Positions 36,408 through 48,851 of a DNA stretch of 64,000 nucleotides are shown here, piece after piece. The stretch lies in NCBI GenBank assembly GCA_037074705.1, contig CM073594.1:62120509-62184508 (forward strand). The letters are read 5' to 3'. The notes beneath the pieces were generated by a model. It saw only the letters and a list, made by a program, of their open reading frames with translations, was not told the origin of the DNA and made no database searches. Source of the stretch: Zhengitettix transpicula (lineage: Eukaryota; Arthropoda; Insecta; Orthoptera; Tetrigidae). Every line of letters starts with the position of its first letter. Within the stretch, counting starts at the first letter, position 1. The translations under genes were made by a program, and so were the position numbers.

Positions 36408-36432
36408 GTGGTGGGGGTAGGGGGAGGGGGTG
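36408..36432 (+). other. Potential G-quadruplex
   Basis: Three G5 runs separated by TA and A, then TGG, preceded by GGTGGT. In DNA that is otherwise about two-thirds A+T this run stands out and fits a G-quadruplex with short loops. Confidence 0.5.
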
Positions 36433-37159
36433 GACTTTAGTATGAGAGGACATTTCTAAGACTATGACACAGTTCATTACGGTTTAGCAGCCGAAGTGAA
36501 TGGGCTTGTTTATTGGATGAAGTTGATTGATTTTTGATTTATTGATTGGTCGCAGGCGAGCGCAAGTTCTCGTGGCGGCAATTCTTCATAAATGATGGAT
36601 ATTATGAGTCTTTCTACATATGAAGTGATTCTCAATACTCCTCATTAACTAATACTGTAACCTTTTTGCAACCCCCTCCCCTTTCTATGCAGTCAATTAA
36701 CTTTAGTTACCTTACACAGCTACACATAAATAGTATAAAAATTTAACGAGCTGTAGGAAAAATATTACTCAATAAAATCTTTGTTTTGTGAACGAAACGA
36801 AATTTATCTAGTTCCGACTTTAGATGTTTTTAACATACTCAGGGAAACCGACAATAGCATTCCCAGAAGTCGTCTTTGTATGTTGCCATGGAAACCTTAG
36901 AATCCATTGACATCATCGTTCGTATAAATTGTAAGATTTATTGCCTCATTTGTCTGTTTTCAACGAGCCAAGTCTCCGGGAAGACTCTATTGTAAGATTT
37001 TTTTGTGAGTCGGCTGACCACCACCGCCAAGTCACTAGAATCGATAAATGATCATTTCTAGTTCGTAAATATGTAGAAGAAATTAAAGTTCGAAGGCTTT
37101 CCCGGAAAATCTGGAGTAGAAAGTGTTATCGGGTTTCCATACGAGTGCAATAATATTTT

Positions 37160-37215
37160 TTGGACCCGAAGATGACAAGAGAGACGTTGCTCGTCGTAAC
37201 GTCACGACGGTTTTA
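37160..37215 (+). repeat. Diverged CCGAAGATGAC...CGTAACGTC motif
   Basis: GACCCGAAGATGACAAGAGA is followed by GACGTTGCTCGTCGTAACGT. The GA-GATGA, pairable middle and AACGTC order matches the fold-back motif group, but the core is degenerate (no GAAA). It is noted as a likely relic. Confidence 0.35.
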
Positions 37216-38089
37216 ATCGTGTAGATTGAACATTTGGGACCAGACGAGCATATTTCGAGTCGAAGCAATTACGTTTTCTTCGAGTCAAAGTTTGTAGCCT
37301 AACGGAAACGGAAAAATTGTGACCGTGGAAAACGATGGAGTGGAGATATCCGTGGTTGATTTTGGATTCTATCGTTTGAGGAAGTTTTCGGGTTGCTCCG
37401 ACTAATAAAAATTTAATAATAAAAAAAAAATTTCCATTTATAAACAGGAACTTATTACTAAACATTATTTACACCATATTCATGGACACAGACTCTGAAT
37501 ATCAGAAAGAAAATAATATGTAAAATGTTACTAAATCGCATTATGAACAATTAAATTATGACGACGGTGCTGTAATTGTTACTATATTCGATAAAGTCGT
37601 AAATTAAGGGCAAAACTTAATGAAATAGCTTGCTTTACTCGATGTTTAGTTATTTTACTTGAAAAATATTGGTTCTTAATGTTTATTTAGAAATAAAATT
37701 AAATACGTAAATAAATATTTGGAATCTTCGGACGTTGGAGCAATATCTACAGCTGGTTGTTGATAGGAGTCTGAGACATATTATCTTTGGGGAAGAGCAA
37801 CAGAGGAAGATCGACACGCGGGATGTTTGTTGTTCAGACTAATTAATATTGTTTTTAAGTTTCGTGCTCACCATGTAATATCAAACTGATGATTTGAAAG
37901 TTATATTGAGAGCAAGTCGAGTTAAAACTCAATGCTTGATTACTGAACCTATATTCACAAGCTGATAAAATTCGAGAAGATTAAATGTGGAGATTAAAGC
38001 AAATATCAATAGGCCTAAAATCCCTGGTGGCAGATGTGAGTAAATAATTATCTCATAAAAAATTATTTAAATCCCACGATTTATATCTT

Positions 38090-38745
38090 TATCTATATCT
38101 ATATCTATATCTATATCTATATCTATATCTATATCTATATCTATATCTATATCTATATCTATATCTATATCTATATCTATATCTATATCTATATCTATAT
38201 CTATATCTATATCTATATCTATATCTATATCTATATCTATATCTATATCTATATCTATATCTATATCTATATCTATATCTATATCTATATCTATATCTAT
38301 ATCTATATCTATATCTATATCTATATCTATATCTATATCTATATCTATATCTATATCTATATCTATATCTATATCTATATCTATATCTATATCTATATCT
38401 ATATCTATATCTATATCTATATCTATATCTATATCTATATCTATATCTATATCTATATCTATATCTATATCTATATCTATATCTATATCTATATCTATAT
38501 CTATATCTATATCTATATCTATATCTATATCTATATCTATATCTATATCTATATCTATATCTATATCTATATCTATATCTATATCTATATCTATATCTAT
38601 ATCTATATCTATATCTATATCTATATCTATATCTATATCTATATCTATATCTATATCTATATCTATATCTATATCTATATCTATATCTATATCTATATCT
38701 ATATCTATATCTAATCTCTATCTATCTATCTATCGATCTATATAT
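38090..38745. repeat. Giant (ATATCT)n microsatellite, about 100 copies
   Basis: A hexamer array that is uninterrupted from about 38098 to 38712, then decays into (TATC)n and ATATAT by 38745. Roughly 102 perfect copies in a row, with no substitution visible, point to recent expansion or strong slippage. It has no coding potential. Confidence 0.97.
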
Positions 38746-38969
38746 TGTAACGTAGCAGTTTATTTCACAACTAAACTTTGTGTTTTTGTAATGAGGCATC
38801 GAGCTGTAATTTACTCTATTAAATAAAAACCTGATTTGTAAATTGGGTTTGAATTATAATAATAAAAATAATATTTTTTATTGCGTATATGTATTATTGC
38901 ATATATGTATTTTTATCATTAAATTTCACAATAAAACTATAACGTTCGTTTTATTATACTTTTGCAGGT

Positions 38970-39610
38970 GTGTGAGTTGGCGTCTTACGATTTTAGATTG
39001 ACTGGAAAATTGTTTAACTAGAAACGGTAACTTCGGTCGAAGTCGATGAAATAGTCAATGGAGGAGGCTGTTAGAGATATTTGTGTCGTGAAAGCCTGGG
39101 TGGACGGATTTGCGTGAAGACTTTAACAGGTCGTGGGGCCGCGTGACGAGTGCGAGGGGTCGCGTACTTGACCGGTTCTATATGAAAGTCGTCCGGCGTT
39201 GCGAGGTACATGCTCCAGTCTCCATCAGCTTGCTGATTACGGTCGGAACGTGGTCCAACAGTCCTACAACAAGTGATTGATTTGTGGAGAGATTGTTGCG
39301 GCGTTCGGCCGCGTCGCGGCGCTGGCGTCGGCGTCGGTTCTGCGTCGGCCAGTGCGGGAGTGACCTCGGTGGAGTGTAGGCTTCGGGGCGATGCGAGGCG
39401 AGGCCGCGCCCATCGGATCACAGCCCCGAGCGCACGTGGCTCCCCCATGTCCGTCCGCAGCCTGCACCGGAGGGTGTCCGGATCCGGGTGAGTTCCCGAC
39501 ACCCACCCTCCAGCTCACCTCGGCGAAGAGATTCTCCGTTACGGTCCCAACTTGTCGTCGGCGTGACCCCCCTCCCCCACCATAATTTACGACGCTCCGA
39601 TCCTCTCTAG
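38970..39610 (+). promoter_or_regulatory. CpG-rich island, candidate first exon
   Basis: About 540 bases (39065-39605) are strongly GC- and CpG-rich against AT-rich flanks. On the plus strand a strong donor (CCGG|GTGAGT, exon end 39487) follows short frames from ATG 39391 (MRGEAAPIGS) and ATG 39448 (MSVRSLHRRVSGS). An acceptor-like TTATACTTTTGCAG ends at about 38967. On the minus strand a 143-aa frame (39502-39071) is also open, ending with DGDWSMYLATPDDF and later HKYL. Several frames are open because stop codons are rare in GC-rich DNA. I favour a promoter or first exon, strand undecided. Confidence 0.4.
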
Positions 39611-39825
39611 GGCTTAATGACTCGTCACAGTGCATGTAGGGTATATCTTCCCTTGAATAAAAAAATTAACGACGCACTGACAACCCAAAGTCCAGGAATT
39701 TTCATCGTACTTTGTGCTGTTTACTGAAAACGTTCCCTCCCACAGAAGTTTAATGAAGGATTCACTTCTTATATTCCTCTTCTGCGTTCCGAACTCACAC
39801 CTTTATCAAAACTTTACGTCATGCC

Positions 39826-39869
<44 letters not shown>
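39826..39869. repeat. (TA)n microsatellite
   Basis: A TA run of about 44 bases, ending in TGTGTATG. The open frame across it reads as alternating Tyr-Ile and is not a gene. Confidence 0.9.
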
Positions 39870-39873
<4 letters not shown>

Positions 39874-39999
39874 ATGCAACGCACGGTCTCTTGGATGCGA
39901 ATTTAGGATGAACCGACACCGAAAGAAAACCAGTTATATCAATGTTACGTAGTAGTTTGCATTCTAAAAGTCCTTCCTGGGATTCACGTCAAACTGTGT

Positions 40000-41700
40000 T
40001 CTCTCTACGGGCCAATAAAACTCGTTGCGACGTCACTTATAGGTAAAAATTTACCAAATTTTTCCAACGAGCAGATCGTGGAGCAGGAGTGACACCAAAG
40101 TTTCGGAGTTGTTTCCTCCCTCAACAGGAATAACTTGAAGGCACATCAACCTAATTTTGACTGCGTGTCGGTGCCATCACAATTTTTGTTTTATCTTGCG
40201 AGATTCACTGATTGGTACCTCGTCTTTGGAGAAGGATCCACATCAATGCTTTCGGATTATTCTCCATAATTTCTCGCACACAAGAGGATTACATTGGATC
40301 TAAAACAGCTGCATTTTTGTAACGCTTTCAACGTTGTTAGTTTTTCTAAAAAAGTTTGTTTTTATAAAAAAATTGTAATTCACCGAGTATCCGGTTTTTG
40401 GAATGATTTTGGTTAATCGTGCCTTTAGCAGGAGTTTAAAAAGAAACGATCCACATACGAGTTTAGGAGATTCAGACTGTTATCCTGTAAGCGTACATCC
40501 CGCGTGAATTTTACTGTCGTTTCCATTCCCATGACATCCTGCATTCCAAGCGTCTGTCATCATCGTGCTAGAATACAACGGTGCTGTGAAGGAAAGTTTT
40601 ACGTCACGGTGTACAATTCAGACATGCTAAATCCATTTCTTTTATGAGGGGTGTGACCGTTGTCCCATTTGGGGATGGATTCTTAGTGCAGTAGAAAAAG
40701 AGTTTTTCATTTTTATTTTAAGAGAAGTGAATTAGTGTGAGAGATATCGAGAAGGAACGAAAATGCTGTCAGTATCAACCAACGCATTCTCCAAAGTAGT
40801 GAACGGAGCTTGGGAAAAAATATTTCCGAATAATTAAATCCTCCATAGACATTAAATTAAAAATACACGACATCCAGACTAATTTAACTTACTTCTACTG
40901 TCCCAAAACAGGTTTTTGCTTGGCGTGTGTTCCGGGATTGCATCGTCGCGCCTGGCGTTATCTTCATCCACAATTTAAAGTGAACCGGGCTGTAAATAGT
41001 CTCTAGAACAGTGTTTATTTTGGAGAAGGATGGACATGACGTCGTCGACGCACTCTTTTAAGCTGCTAGTGAGTCGAAAACGAATATGTTGGTTTCAGTG
41101 TCACATAATTGGGTCGCTGGAAGGATCTAGTCCCACAGGCTTTCGTCGCGCCGAAAAAATTTAAGAAGTTACTTGACCACGGAGGATGTGAAATACTTAA
41201 CTTGGTGTCCCGAGTGTGTGTGTGTGTGTGTATCTATGTGAGAGTAAAAAAATCGACTTTAATTATATCGGAATCTTCACTTCTTCTCCGTGGAAAAGAA
41301 AATACGGTGTCGTGTCATTCACAAAAGAGTCTTTATTGCCTATATATGTATGTTATCTATCGGAGAGAATTTTTTTTTGAAACCCCTTAACATTTTCCCT
41401 TCTGTGATTCGAATTTCAGTAGTTATCGACGTGCGAATAATTCACAAACAAATGAACAATAATTTAAAAACAAATACGAAAACACGACAAATTGGTCTTA
41501 GACTTCCCCCAAACCATCGTGTGTAAAATAAGTTTTTTTCGATCCTCATTAATTGATAATCGATTACCTTGTGATTTTTGTTTCTCCTTAAAATGGCTGC
41601 TTTTCTGTTCACATGGCGATAAATTGAAGCGTCAGGTCCTTGAGAACGGAATTTCAGAACGGGGTGCGAAGGTGCCTATGTGTGTGTGTTAGAATATATC
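40000..41700. other. Mixed-composition DNA without a recognised gene
   Basis: More CpG than the left half, with near-CRE words such as GCGACGTCAC (about 40028) and a (TG)n run at 41216-41230. Open frames at 41109-41692 overlap in several phases, include the TG repeat and resemble nothing known. It may be regulatory DNA or an intron of a large gene. Confidence 0.3.
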
Positions 41701-41745
41701 GTTCATCACTAGGATGATGGATGGGCACCGAAACGTGCCAATGAT
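41700..41745 (+). repeat. GGATGATGG...CACCGAAACGTG motif, single copy
   Basis: CACTAGGATGATGGATGGGC is followed by ACCGAAACGTGCC. The GATGA...CGAAACGT order resembles the hammerhead-like fold-back motif, without a clear inverted partner nearby. It is probably a relic arm. Confidence 0.35.
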
Positions 41746-42309
41746 ATTTTGGAATATGAAAATGTTTGTGTAAACCACAAGCGCAATATATATAGTTTTT
41801 TTACAAAATGAAAATACTTCCCTGCATTCTTTTTCAGTGATTCCAAGTTTCATTCGTTATTAAACTGCCAACAAATTAAATGGGAATTCAGAGTTTCTCT
41901 GTTCTGGCTCTTCCACATTTTGAGTTTTTAAATAGAGCGTATTATAAACGGGGAAAAAAAACTTGTTTTGGACTTTATAAAGCTGATTAAACTTAGAAGA
42001 AAGACTTACTATCAAGTGCACGTGCTCCAAACTATACAATCGTGATGTATAACAAAGTTACCTTTTTGTTTTTTAAAAAAAGATTAATCTTTTACGGAAA
42101 AACTTTTTAATTCGAATATACATTTCAGTTGTGAATTTAAAGTATTCAAATGAGCCCTAACCGCCGGAACTTCATTTTTATTGATTTTAATTTTCTAAAG
42201 CGGGTTGTTAAATTAATGTTTGTTTATAAAGTCTCAATAAAATATATCTCAGCAATTATATTTTTAATAAATTAATTTAAATAATTAAATAGCCAAGAAT
42301 GTGTATAAT

Positions 42310-42990
42310 TAAGAACTTTCCATGTAACGTTTCTGGGATCTTTGCTGCTGTTGTCTTCAACTGTGGGAAAATAAAATTAATAAAAACAATATATTGACAA
42401 AATACAGAAAAAATATATTAATTATGTTAAATTACCACCTGAGGAGTTATGTAATTGTAGAGGAAACCTGCGCACCTAATTAAGGTATTATCTGTATACG
42501 GACATTAATACTATTCAACGGACACTTAAATATGATTAAAAATGAAAATATAGTTAATGGTTTTAAATAAGTAGTGGGTAAAATTCAGTGACATAAACAA
42601 AAGAAGTTAGCTTAATACTAAAGAATTATAGACTGTGTCAAGTTTTAGGTTAATTGCTTCGATTTAAGATTTAATATCAATGATATCTTCATTTACGTCT
42701 CTTAATGGGGTGGCTACTTATTCGGAAAGTCTTTAACTAATGACCTTCATTTCAGAATTTGAGATTTAATATGACTGATATAATTCTTTTGTGTATATGA
42801 TTGTCAATATCGTCGAAGCTGCAAACTTTCAAAATTACATATTTTTTAAAATTATAATCAGTTTTCTTTTTGAAATGGTGACTGATAAACGTAGGGGAGG
42901 CAGTACAAAATAATATCTAACTAATTTCCTTTTCCCACACATGAAGACGGCAGCAAAAAAATCCGGTGAGACGTTACGTTATGTGATATT
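42310..42990. repeat. Fold-back element, about 680 bases
   Basis: The left arm (about 42319-42368) reads CATGTAACGTTTCTGGGATC then TTTGCTGCTGTTGTCTTCAA. The right arm (about 42931-42985) reads CCCACACATGAAGACGGCAG then CAAAAAAATCCGGTGAGACG. These are imperfect reverse complements. Each arm has GAAGAC, a pairable middle and (G)A(A)ACGTTAC, the diverged form of the CTGAnGA...GAAACGTT motif. The AT-rich interior is non-coding. Confidence 0.55.
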
Positions 42991-43924
42991 TTTTAAAAAA
43001 ACTTCATACCTTTCTTCGGTTTATATTCGTGGGTAATTTTATATTGACCAAGATACAGCCCGAACTCGTTCGGTGCAACTGATTAAATCAAGCCTAACAC
43101 ACGTTGATAAGTCACAGAGAAAATTAATCACCAAAGAAGATACAAAGATAGAATAGTCAGATATTATTAAAGAAGGTAGTGTCACTTTGTATAATAATAG
43201 TATTGTTAATTAATTTAATATGGATCGTCTCAGAAATTTATATATCACGAGACCTAGATTAAGCGTCTATAAATTATTTTCATTAATTCAGTGGAAAGTG
43301 GGATCGTTACACAAAATGTGTTTATAAAACATTTTTTTCATTATTAACTCACATACAGACCCAGATGATTAATTTGATTATTTAATTGATAATTTTTGCA
43401 GACGTGGCTATTTTGCATACCAGTATATACTTTTGACGGATTGACGTCACCCAGGGTTGCTCCCCCTCACCCCTTCTCAGTGATCCGGACTCCGGCGAAC
43501 CCTTCACATTAATCGTGAGGAGGAAAGTTGTTTTTTGTTTTAGACAGTGCCGATTAATTGCAGCCTTTTGTTTCTTACAACTGCTTTCCCAGGTTAAAGT
43601 CTTTATCGACACAGAAACAATCTAAAGTGGAGGCTCTGTGATTCTGTTGAGAGGTGAACTTGACATTTCTGGGTGTAAAGGGCGAATCTTCGTCGTGCTC
43701 TGGCGGCAGTAGATCGTTCTTTTATAATTACAATAAAATCACAATTTTTTATTTTTTTCTGTTACAAACTGAAGTTGTGATTCTGAATTGAAATCATAAG
43801 ACATTAACAGGCCAATTTAACTTATGTTTTCGATTTAAGACATTTGGTGTAGAGGTTCATGTCACACGAAATTATTGTTGTTAATTATAATGAATAGATA
43901 TTCAAGTATATTCTTAACCTTTTA

Positions 43925-44860
43925 TATTATACTATCTGGGTGCCTGGCGTTGCCCGGGTTGTTATATATCCATAACCCCCGATTTGACTCCAATCTGTTC
44001 ATTTTGCGTTATTTTTATGTAACGCTCCACAAGCCCTACCCCTAAATGTGCTCACCTCCCATTCCAAAAGGGGTTGACCTCATTGACTGAGAATCTTTTT
44101 TTTTTGCGACGAATATATCGGTCGTTTTAACCTGTTCGAAAATTTCCACCCCGGCTACTGTGGCTTAAACAAAAAGTTGAATGTCATAATTAAACTCAGC
44201 GACATCCATAACCCAGGATTTGACTCGAACCTACGTTGTTTTTGCTTTATTTTTATGTAACGCCCCTCAAATACCATCAATAAGCGAGCTTCCCTCCCAT
44301 TCCGAAAGGGGTTGAAACTAAACAACATGGGTAGAAAAACTATCAATGTCACTGACCCCGATAAATATTTATTCCACGCAATTATCGACAGTTTAACTTG
44401 TTTGAAAATTTCCATCCCCGCTTGGGGGAGTTAAAAGGCAAGTTAAATGTCATAATTTAACTCAGTGACATCCATAACACTGGATTCGACTCCAATATCG
44501 GTTGTTTTTGCGTTATTTTCAGGTAACGCTATGCCACGCCCCCTATCTTTAGGATTCTTTCCACCTAAGGCAAAAGGGGTTAAAATTATACACAGATAAG
44601 ATCGGTAGAAACACTATCAATCTATTTGACCCCTAAAGATATTTATCCGACTCAAATATCGGCCGTTTTAGCATGTTCGTATATTTCCACCCCCGTCTAC
44701 CCCCGCTCCTGACAGAGTTATACGTGTTTCACTCTGATAGTGTTCGTTTTCTTGTCGCAAAGAACCCGTGTACGAAATTTGGTGATATTTGCTCTACGGG
44801 TGTAGAGTGGAACATTCATACAAACAAACACTGTTTTATTTATTACAAGAAGAAGATAGA
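43925..44860 (+). repeat. Tandem ~250-bp repeat starting at GTTGCCCGGGTT
   Basis: It opens with GGGTGCCTGGCGTTGCCCGG, followed by units starting TCCATAAC at about 43969, 44205 and 44471 (spacing about 236 and 266). Shared unit blocks are TTGACTC(G/C)AA, TTTTTATGTAACGC, CATTCC(A/G)AAAGGGGTT and AAAATTTCCA(C/T)CCC. It ends ACGAAATTTGGTGATATTTG and then AACATTCATACAAACAAACA, a tail I recall from abundant animal dispersed repeats. A reverse copy lies at 52480-52780. Non-coding. Confidence 0.65.
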
Positions 44861-45079
44861 TAGATTACTCACTAATTGGGGAGATTTACAACTTGGAACA
44901 CCCACTCTCACTACTATAATTCCAGTTTCAGTGCGACTATTCAGAGAACAAAACACACCATTTTATGGTTTATCAAATTCCTTTTAAAAATTGAAGAAAA
45001 AAAAGCCTGGCGTCAAGCGAAAGCGACACTTTGTGAGTGCGTACGGAGCCGACGCGTACTTCTTCGACGACCCTGATAA

Positions 45080-46380
45080 ATATTTCCTTTTTCAATTACC
45101 TATATGTTGAGGAAAGGTAAAAAGCAGATCACAATCGACGATTCGAACTCAATGGAGCAGGTCAATAGTTTTGAGTGGAGATTCAGGTTTCCTCGTTAGG
45201 GGGACACTTTACTCGTATATCAGTTTTATGTTTTAGTTTTCCAGGTGGTCGTCTCTCGGATATGGCTCAAAATAAATATCAAAATTTAATTTATTCTTGT
45301 GTCACAGGACGGGGTTAAAGAAGATGAATAGTTTCCCTGTGACACGACATGGAGGTTTTTATTCTTTCCCCCTATATTTCACCCCCTCGTTGTGTACATC
45401 ACGGTCTCCACCTCTCCTGCCTTCTCTCCTTTCACGGAAGGAATTCAAAATGTGAATTAATTCAACGTCGACCCTTTTCTGAATATACGAATATTGGGAC
45501 ACAAATCGTTAATCATTTCCTTAAGCTAAGCGATTAAGGGTAGATGTACTAGGAATATTTTAAGCTTTTGCATTTTTATCTTTCTCTCTCTTCGTGTGGG
45601 TGAACAAATTTACGCTGCAACGTTTCCTTGTGAAACGATATTAACGTTGGTGGGGGAGAGAGTGCGTACGTCGTTCTATCTTTCCCTTCGCAAGGTCTTG
45701 TGTTGTGAACGTGTTACCTTTTCGTCGTAAATAGGCTACAAGTGTTCGAGAAAAAAAATGTAACACCTTTTTATATCTCGTTGTACCTTGGCTTTAATGG
45801 CTATAGACATTCCCATAAAAAAATCGTGTGTGCTTCCCTGAGGCTGAGCGGATTTAATGTTTTCAAGTTAAAAAGGGGATCATCCCTTTCTCCTCACTCG
45901 CGCACTGTCGAGAATTGAGAACCACTTTTACTACATTTCGCTTAAAATAGAAAGTTATTATTTTTTGGCATGTTATCGACGTACCGTCGCACGATTCAGT
46001 GTTATTGTTAATATAAACTGGCCATGACATCACTGAAGTTTTTTTTTTAACTTTATGATCTCAATAACGACTAATATGTAATGAAAAAAATGTCTAAATT
46101 TTCTAATACAATCGGAGTCATTCTTAAATTAAATTTGATAAAATGTAAATCTACTTCAACGACAAGGAGAACGGGATCAAGAAAATACACAAATAAATAC
46201 ATTTCTCTCCTTACCCACTTTGATTAAGAACATTTCTTCTACAAATGAAATAATGCTAATCCTGAAAAATATTTTGAATCTTATGAAGATTACTTCGGAT
46301 AAATAATTACTCAATTTTTATTTTCTTAGCGATTATTTAAAAACATTGAAAATATAGGATGATTGTTGATCTTTTCTACT
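45080..46380. other. Gene-free DNA
   Basis: No gene, repeat family or strong regulatory motif was recognised. Short open frames (for example 45349-45537) show no domain. Confidence 0.35.
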
Positions 46381-46385
46381 AAGCT

Positions 46386-46425
46386 ATACTCTCTCTCTCT
46401 CTCACTCACACACACACACACACTG

Positions 46426-46498
<73 letters not shown>
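46386..46498. repeat. Compound (CT)n(CA)n(TA)n microsatellite
   Basis: CT repeats pass into CA repeats with single interruptions (CTGA, CAAACA), then a TA run of about 28 bases that ends exactly where the second LTR-like copy begins. Confidence 0.95.
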
Positions 46499-46500
<2 letters not shown>

Positions 46501-47154
46501 AATGATCAAAAATATTTAGTTGTTATTTAAATTAGTTTAATTTAAAGAATTTGAAGAATTTACCTCACGTGAAGCGCCATTTAGGTAATAATTAAATGGA
46601 AGGCATTAATTAAATGAAATAATAATCAAAAATTAACAAACAAAATATTTATTTATTTTGTGGCAATAAAGATAATTACAAAAAAAATTTGAGATCTTTC
46701 TCTCTCTCAGGGCCTCTACTGGATTTGATAATGGACACAACAAAATGATTTAAAAATCTTATTAACAAACTGTTCACAATTTACCTAAACAATATGTCGA
46801 TAGAAAGAAAATTTAAAGTAAAGAAATTAATTCTGATTGACAATTAAAAGAGAACTAAATCTGACTTTATCCTTTAATTAAAGTTTTCAATTAATCATTA
46901 GTTTTGGTTTTGTTTCTTCGTATTAAATTACAACTTTAACTAGTTATACATTGACGATGTCTGGTCTCTGCCCAAATTATATTACTTGTTCTGCTCCTCA
47001 CGATGTTTTTCGCCAACTGACTCCTAGTTCTCTCGAGTTTTAACGCGCGTACGATATTTTTGACTTTTCCACAAAGCAAAGTGAGCTCGTTTCTTTCATT
47101 GTTGCTTTTTTCGATCAGACCGCTATAATGGATTTATCCAAACAATTAATGGCC
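46499..47154 (-). mobile_element. LTR-like element copy 2, truncated
   Basis: On the minus strand it shares CCATTAATTGTTTGGA, ATCCATTATAGCGGT, GAGGAGCAGAACAAGTAATA and TGTATAACTAGTTAAAGTTG with copy 1 and ends TTTTTGATCATTACA at 46499. It keeps one PBS-like unit (ATGGCGCTTCACGTGAGGTA). The first 20 or so bases of the LTR are missing: at 47154 it meets a TA run directly. The interior is shorter than copy 1. No coding frame. Confidence 0.65.
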
Positions 47155-47175
47155 TATATATATATATATATATAT
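47155..47175. repeat. (TA)n microsatellite
   Basis: A short TA run flanking LTR-like copy 2 on its right; with the run at 46471-46498 it brackets the element. Confidence 0.85.
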
Positions 47176-48110
47176 TGTGGTATACACTTTTAATTTAATA
47201 AACAAATAAAATATGCCAAAACGTTAGAGTTGAATTATGTAATACACAAAAGGAAACAAAGGATGAAAATTTACGGGATTTTTCTTTGAAATCAAACAAA
47301 AATTTTTAAAGAGATAACAAAAGATTATTTAATTGACAAGTTTGATTCATGCTGAATTCTTAAACATTTTATGTTTTTAATTAAATGTTTTTAATTTAAT
47401 TTCATGAGAATTTAAATTTCAGTGCCACGTATTGGGATTCTAATAAAGACTGTGATTTGCAATTTTCTTCACGTTACAAATGCAAAAATTGAATTGAATT
47501 TAAAATAACAAAAGTTCATACCAAGACTCTAACAACAACAAATATCTGTTAAAACTATATAAATATCTGACAAAGTTATAGAAATCTGGCGGATAACGAT
47601 AATTACGTAAAGGTTTACAAAAGAAAGTTTTTACGTATGAAAAATCCTAATCCATTTCATCCTCAAGCTTCTCTATTTAGGCCTTTAAAACAGTGGATAA
47701 ATTTTTGTATTATTTAAATAAAGGGACTGTTAAATATTTACTTCTGATTCGAAATTTTTACTTCAACTTATATTGTTTATGAAGTGGAAAGTAGTTGAAC
47801 AAAGATAAAAATTTCCATTGTTTAATGGATTGTGTTAAGTATATAAAAATTCATAAATGTAAATTTGACACAATTTTTATGATATTTTATTATAAATCTA
47901 TGATTTTGTTTTTGAATTTGCAGAACATTCTTTTCTCTGCATTTATACGAGAATAAATTTGGGAGATAGTTTTCTCTTTACAGTGTTTCACTTTAAGTGG
48001 GAATGCTAATGTAATTGAATAGACTGGATCTTAAATTTTATAATAATGTACATCTAACTGGTATTACATTTCTATGTATGCAAACACAAATGAGTTTAAA
48101 ACAGGTGTTT
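47176..48110. other. Gene-free AT-rich DNA
   Basis: AT-rich sequence in which I see no gene, no clear repeat family and no notable motif. Confidence 0.4.
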
Positions 48111-48114
48111 GTTC

Positions 48115-48260
48115 TATAATTTTTGAGAGAATATTTATATAATTCAAGAACAGCAAATGGGGCCTAAAATAGATCCTTGTGTGACTTTGTTCTATATTTT
48201 TTTAGAGGATATTTATATAATCCAGGTTGATCAAACGGGGCCTAAAATATATTTTTGCCA
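48115..48260 (+). repeat. Imperfect tandem duplication, ~70-95 bp unit
   Basis: GAATATTTATATAATTCAAG ... GGGGCCTAAAATAGATCC is repeated as GGATATTTATATAATCCAGG ... GGGGCCTAAAATATATTT. Two copies with differences. Confidence 0.5.
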
Positions 48261-48851
48261 ACAATTTTAAAGTTTTATTATTTTTTTCAGTAGTTATTTC
48301 ATAGTCCCCCATGTTATACATTAGTTAATAGTGTAGTTTACTATTTCTGTCAGTCTGTCTCTTTGTTTCTCCCTGTGTTGTGTGTGTTGCGGCTCTTGAG
48401 GACTCTACTGTGAGACTGCTAACATGGCCCTAGAGACTTACTTTACCATCCCACGCACCACTGTTACTTCCTAACGAGCTGCTCTGTGGAAGACTGCCAA
48501 ATGAACGTGACACAATTGTATCAAACAACAGTATCTGCAAGAGTTTTTTTTTTAAATTGAGCTGTGTTACAATCAGTTTTTTATTCTACTTCTGAAAGAA
48601 ATGTTGCGTAGCATCTCTCAATTTTTGTATCTGTAATCCAAGATCATTGACTCTGATTCGATAAAATACATTTTAATTACATGTATATGTGTATAAATAA
48701 TACAAAGTATTAATAGAAAATATTACAACTGTAATCTAGTCAATAGCAGTGTTCATAGAGCACAGCGAAGGACACTGTTAACAGTTCAGGGCTCTATTAA
48801 CTCAGTCGCGGTTGAAATAAAAACTATTACAATTTATAATAATTATTAAGC

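Noticed and set aside
38090..38745. CRISPR-like or minisatellite array
   Set aside because: It is a plain hexamer microsatellite with no spacers, in a eukaryotic genome.
39264..39635. Minus-strand 123-aa frame as a gene
   Set aside because: It overlaps two other open frames in the same CpG-rich block; length is explained by scarcity of stop codons there.
44155..44415. 86-aa minus-strand frame
   Set aside because: It falls in the tandem ~250-bp repeat and is not kept between units.
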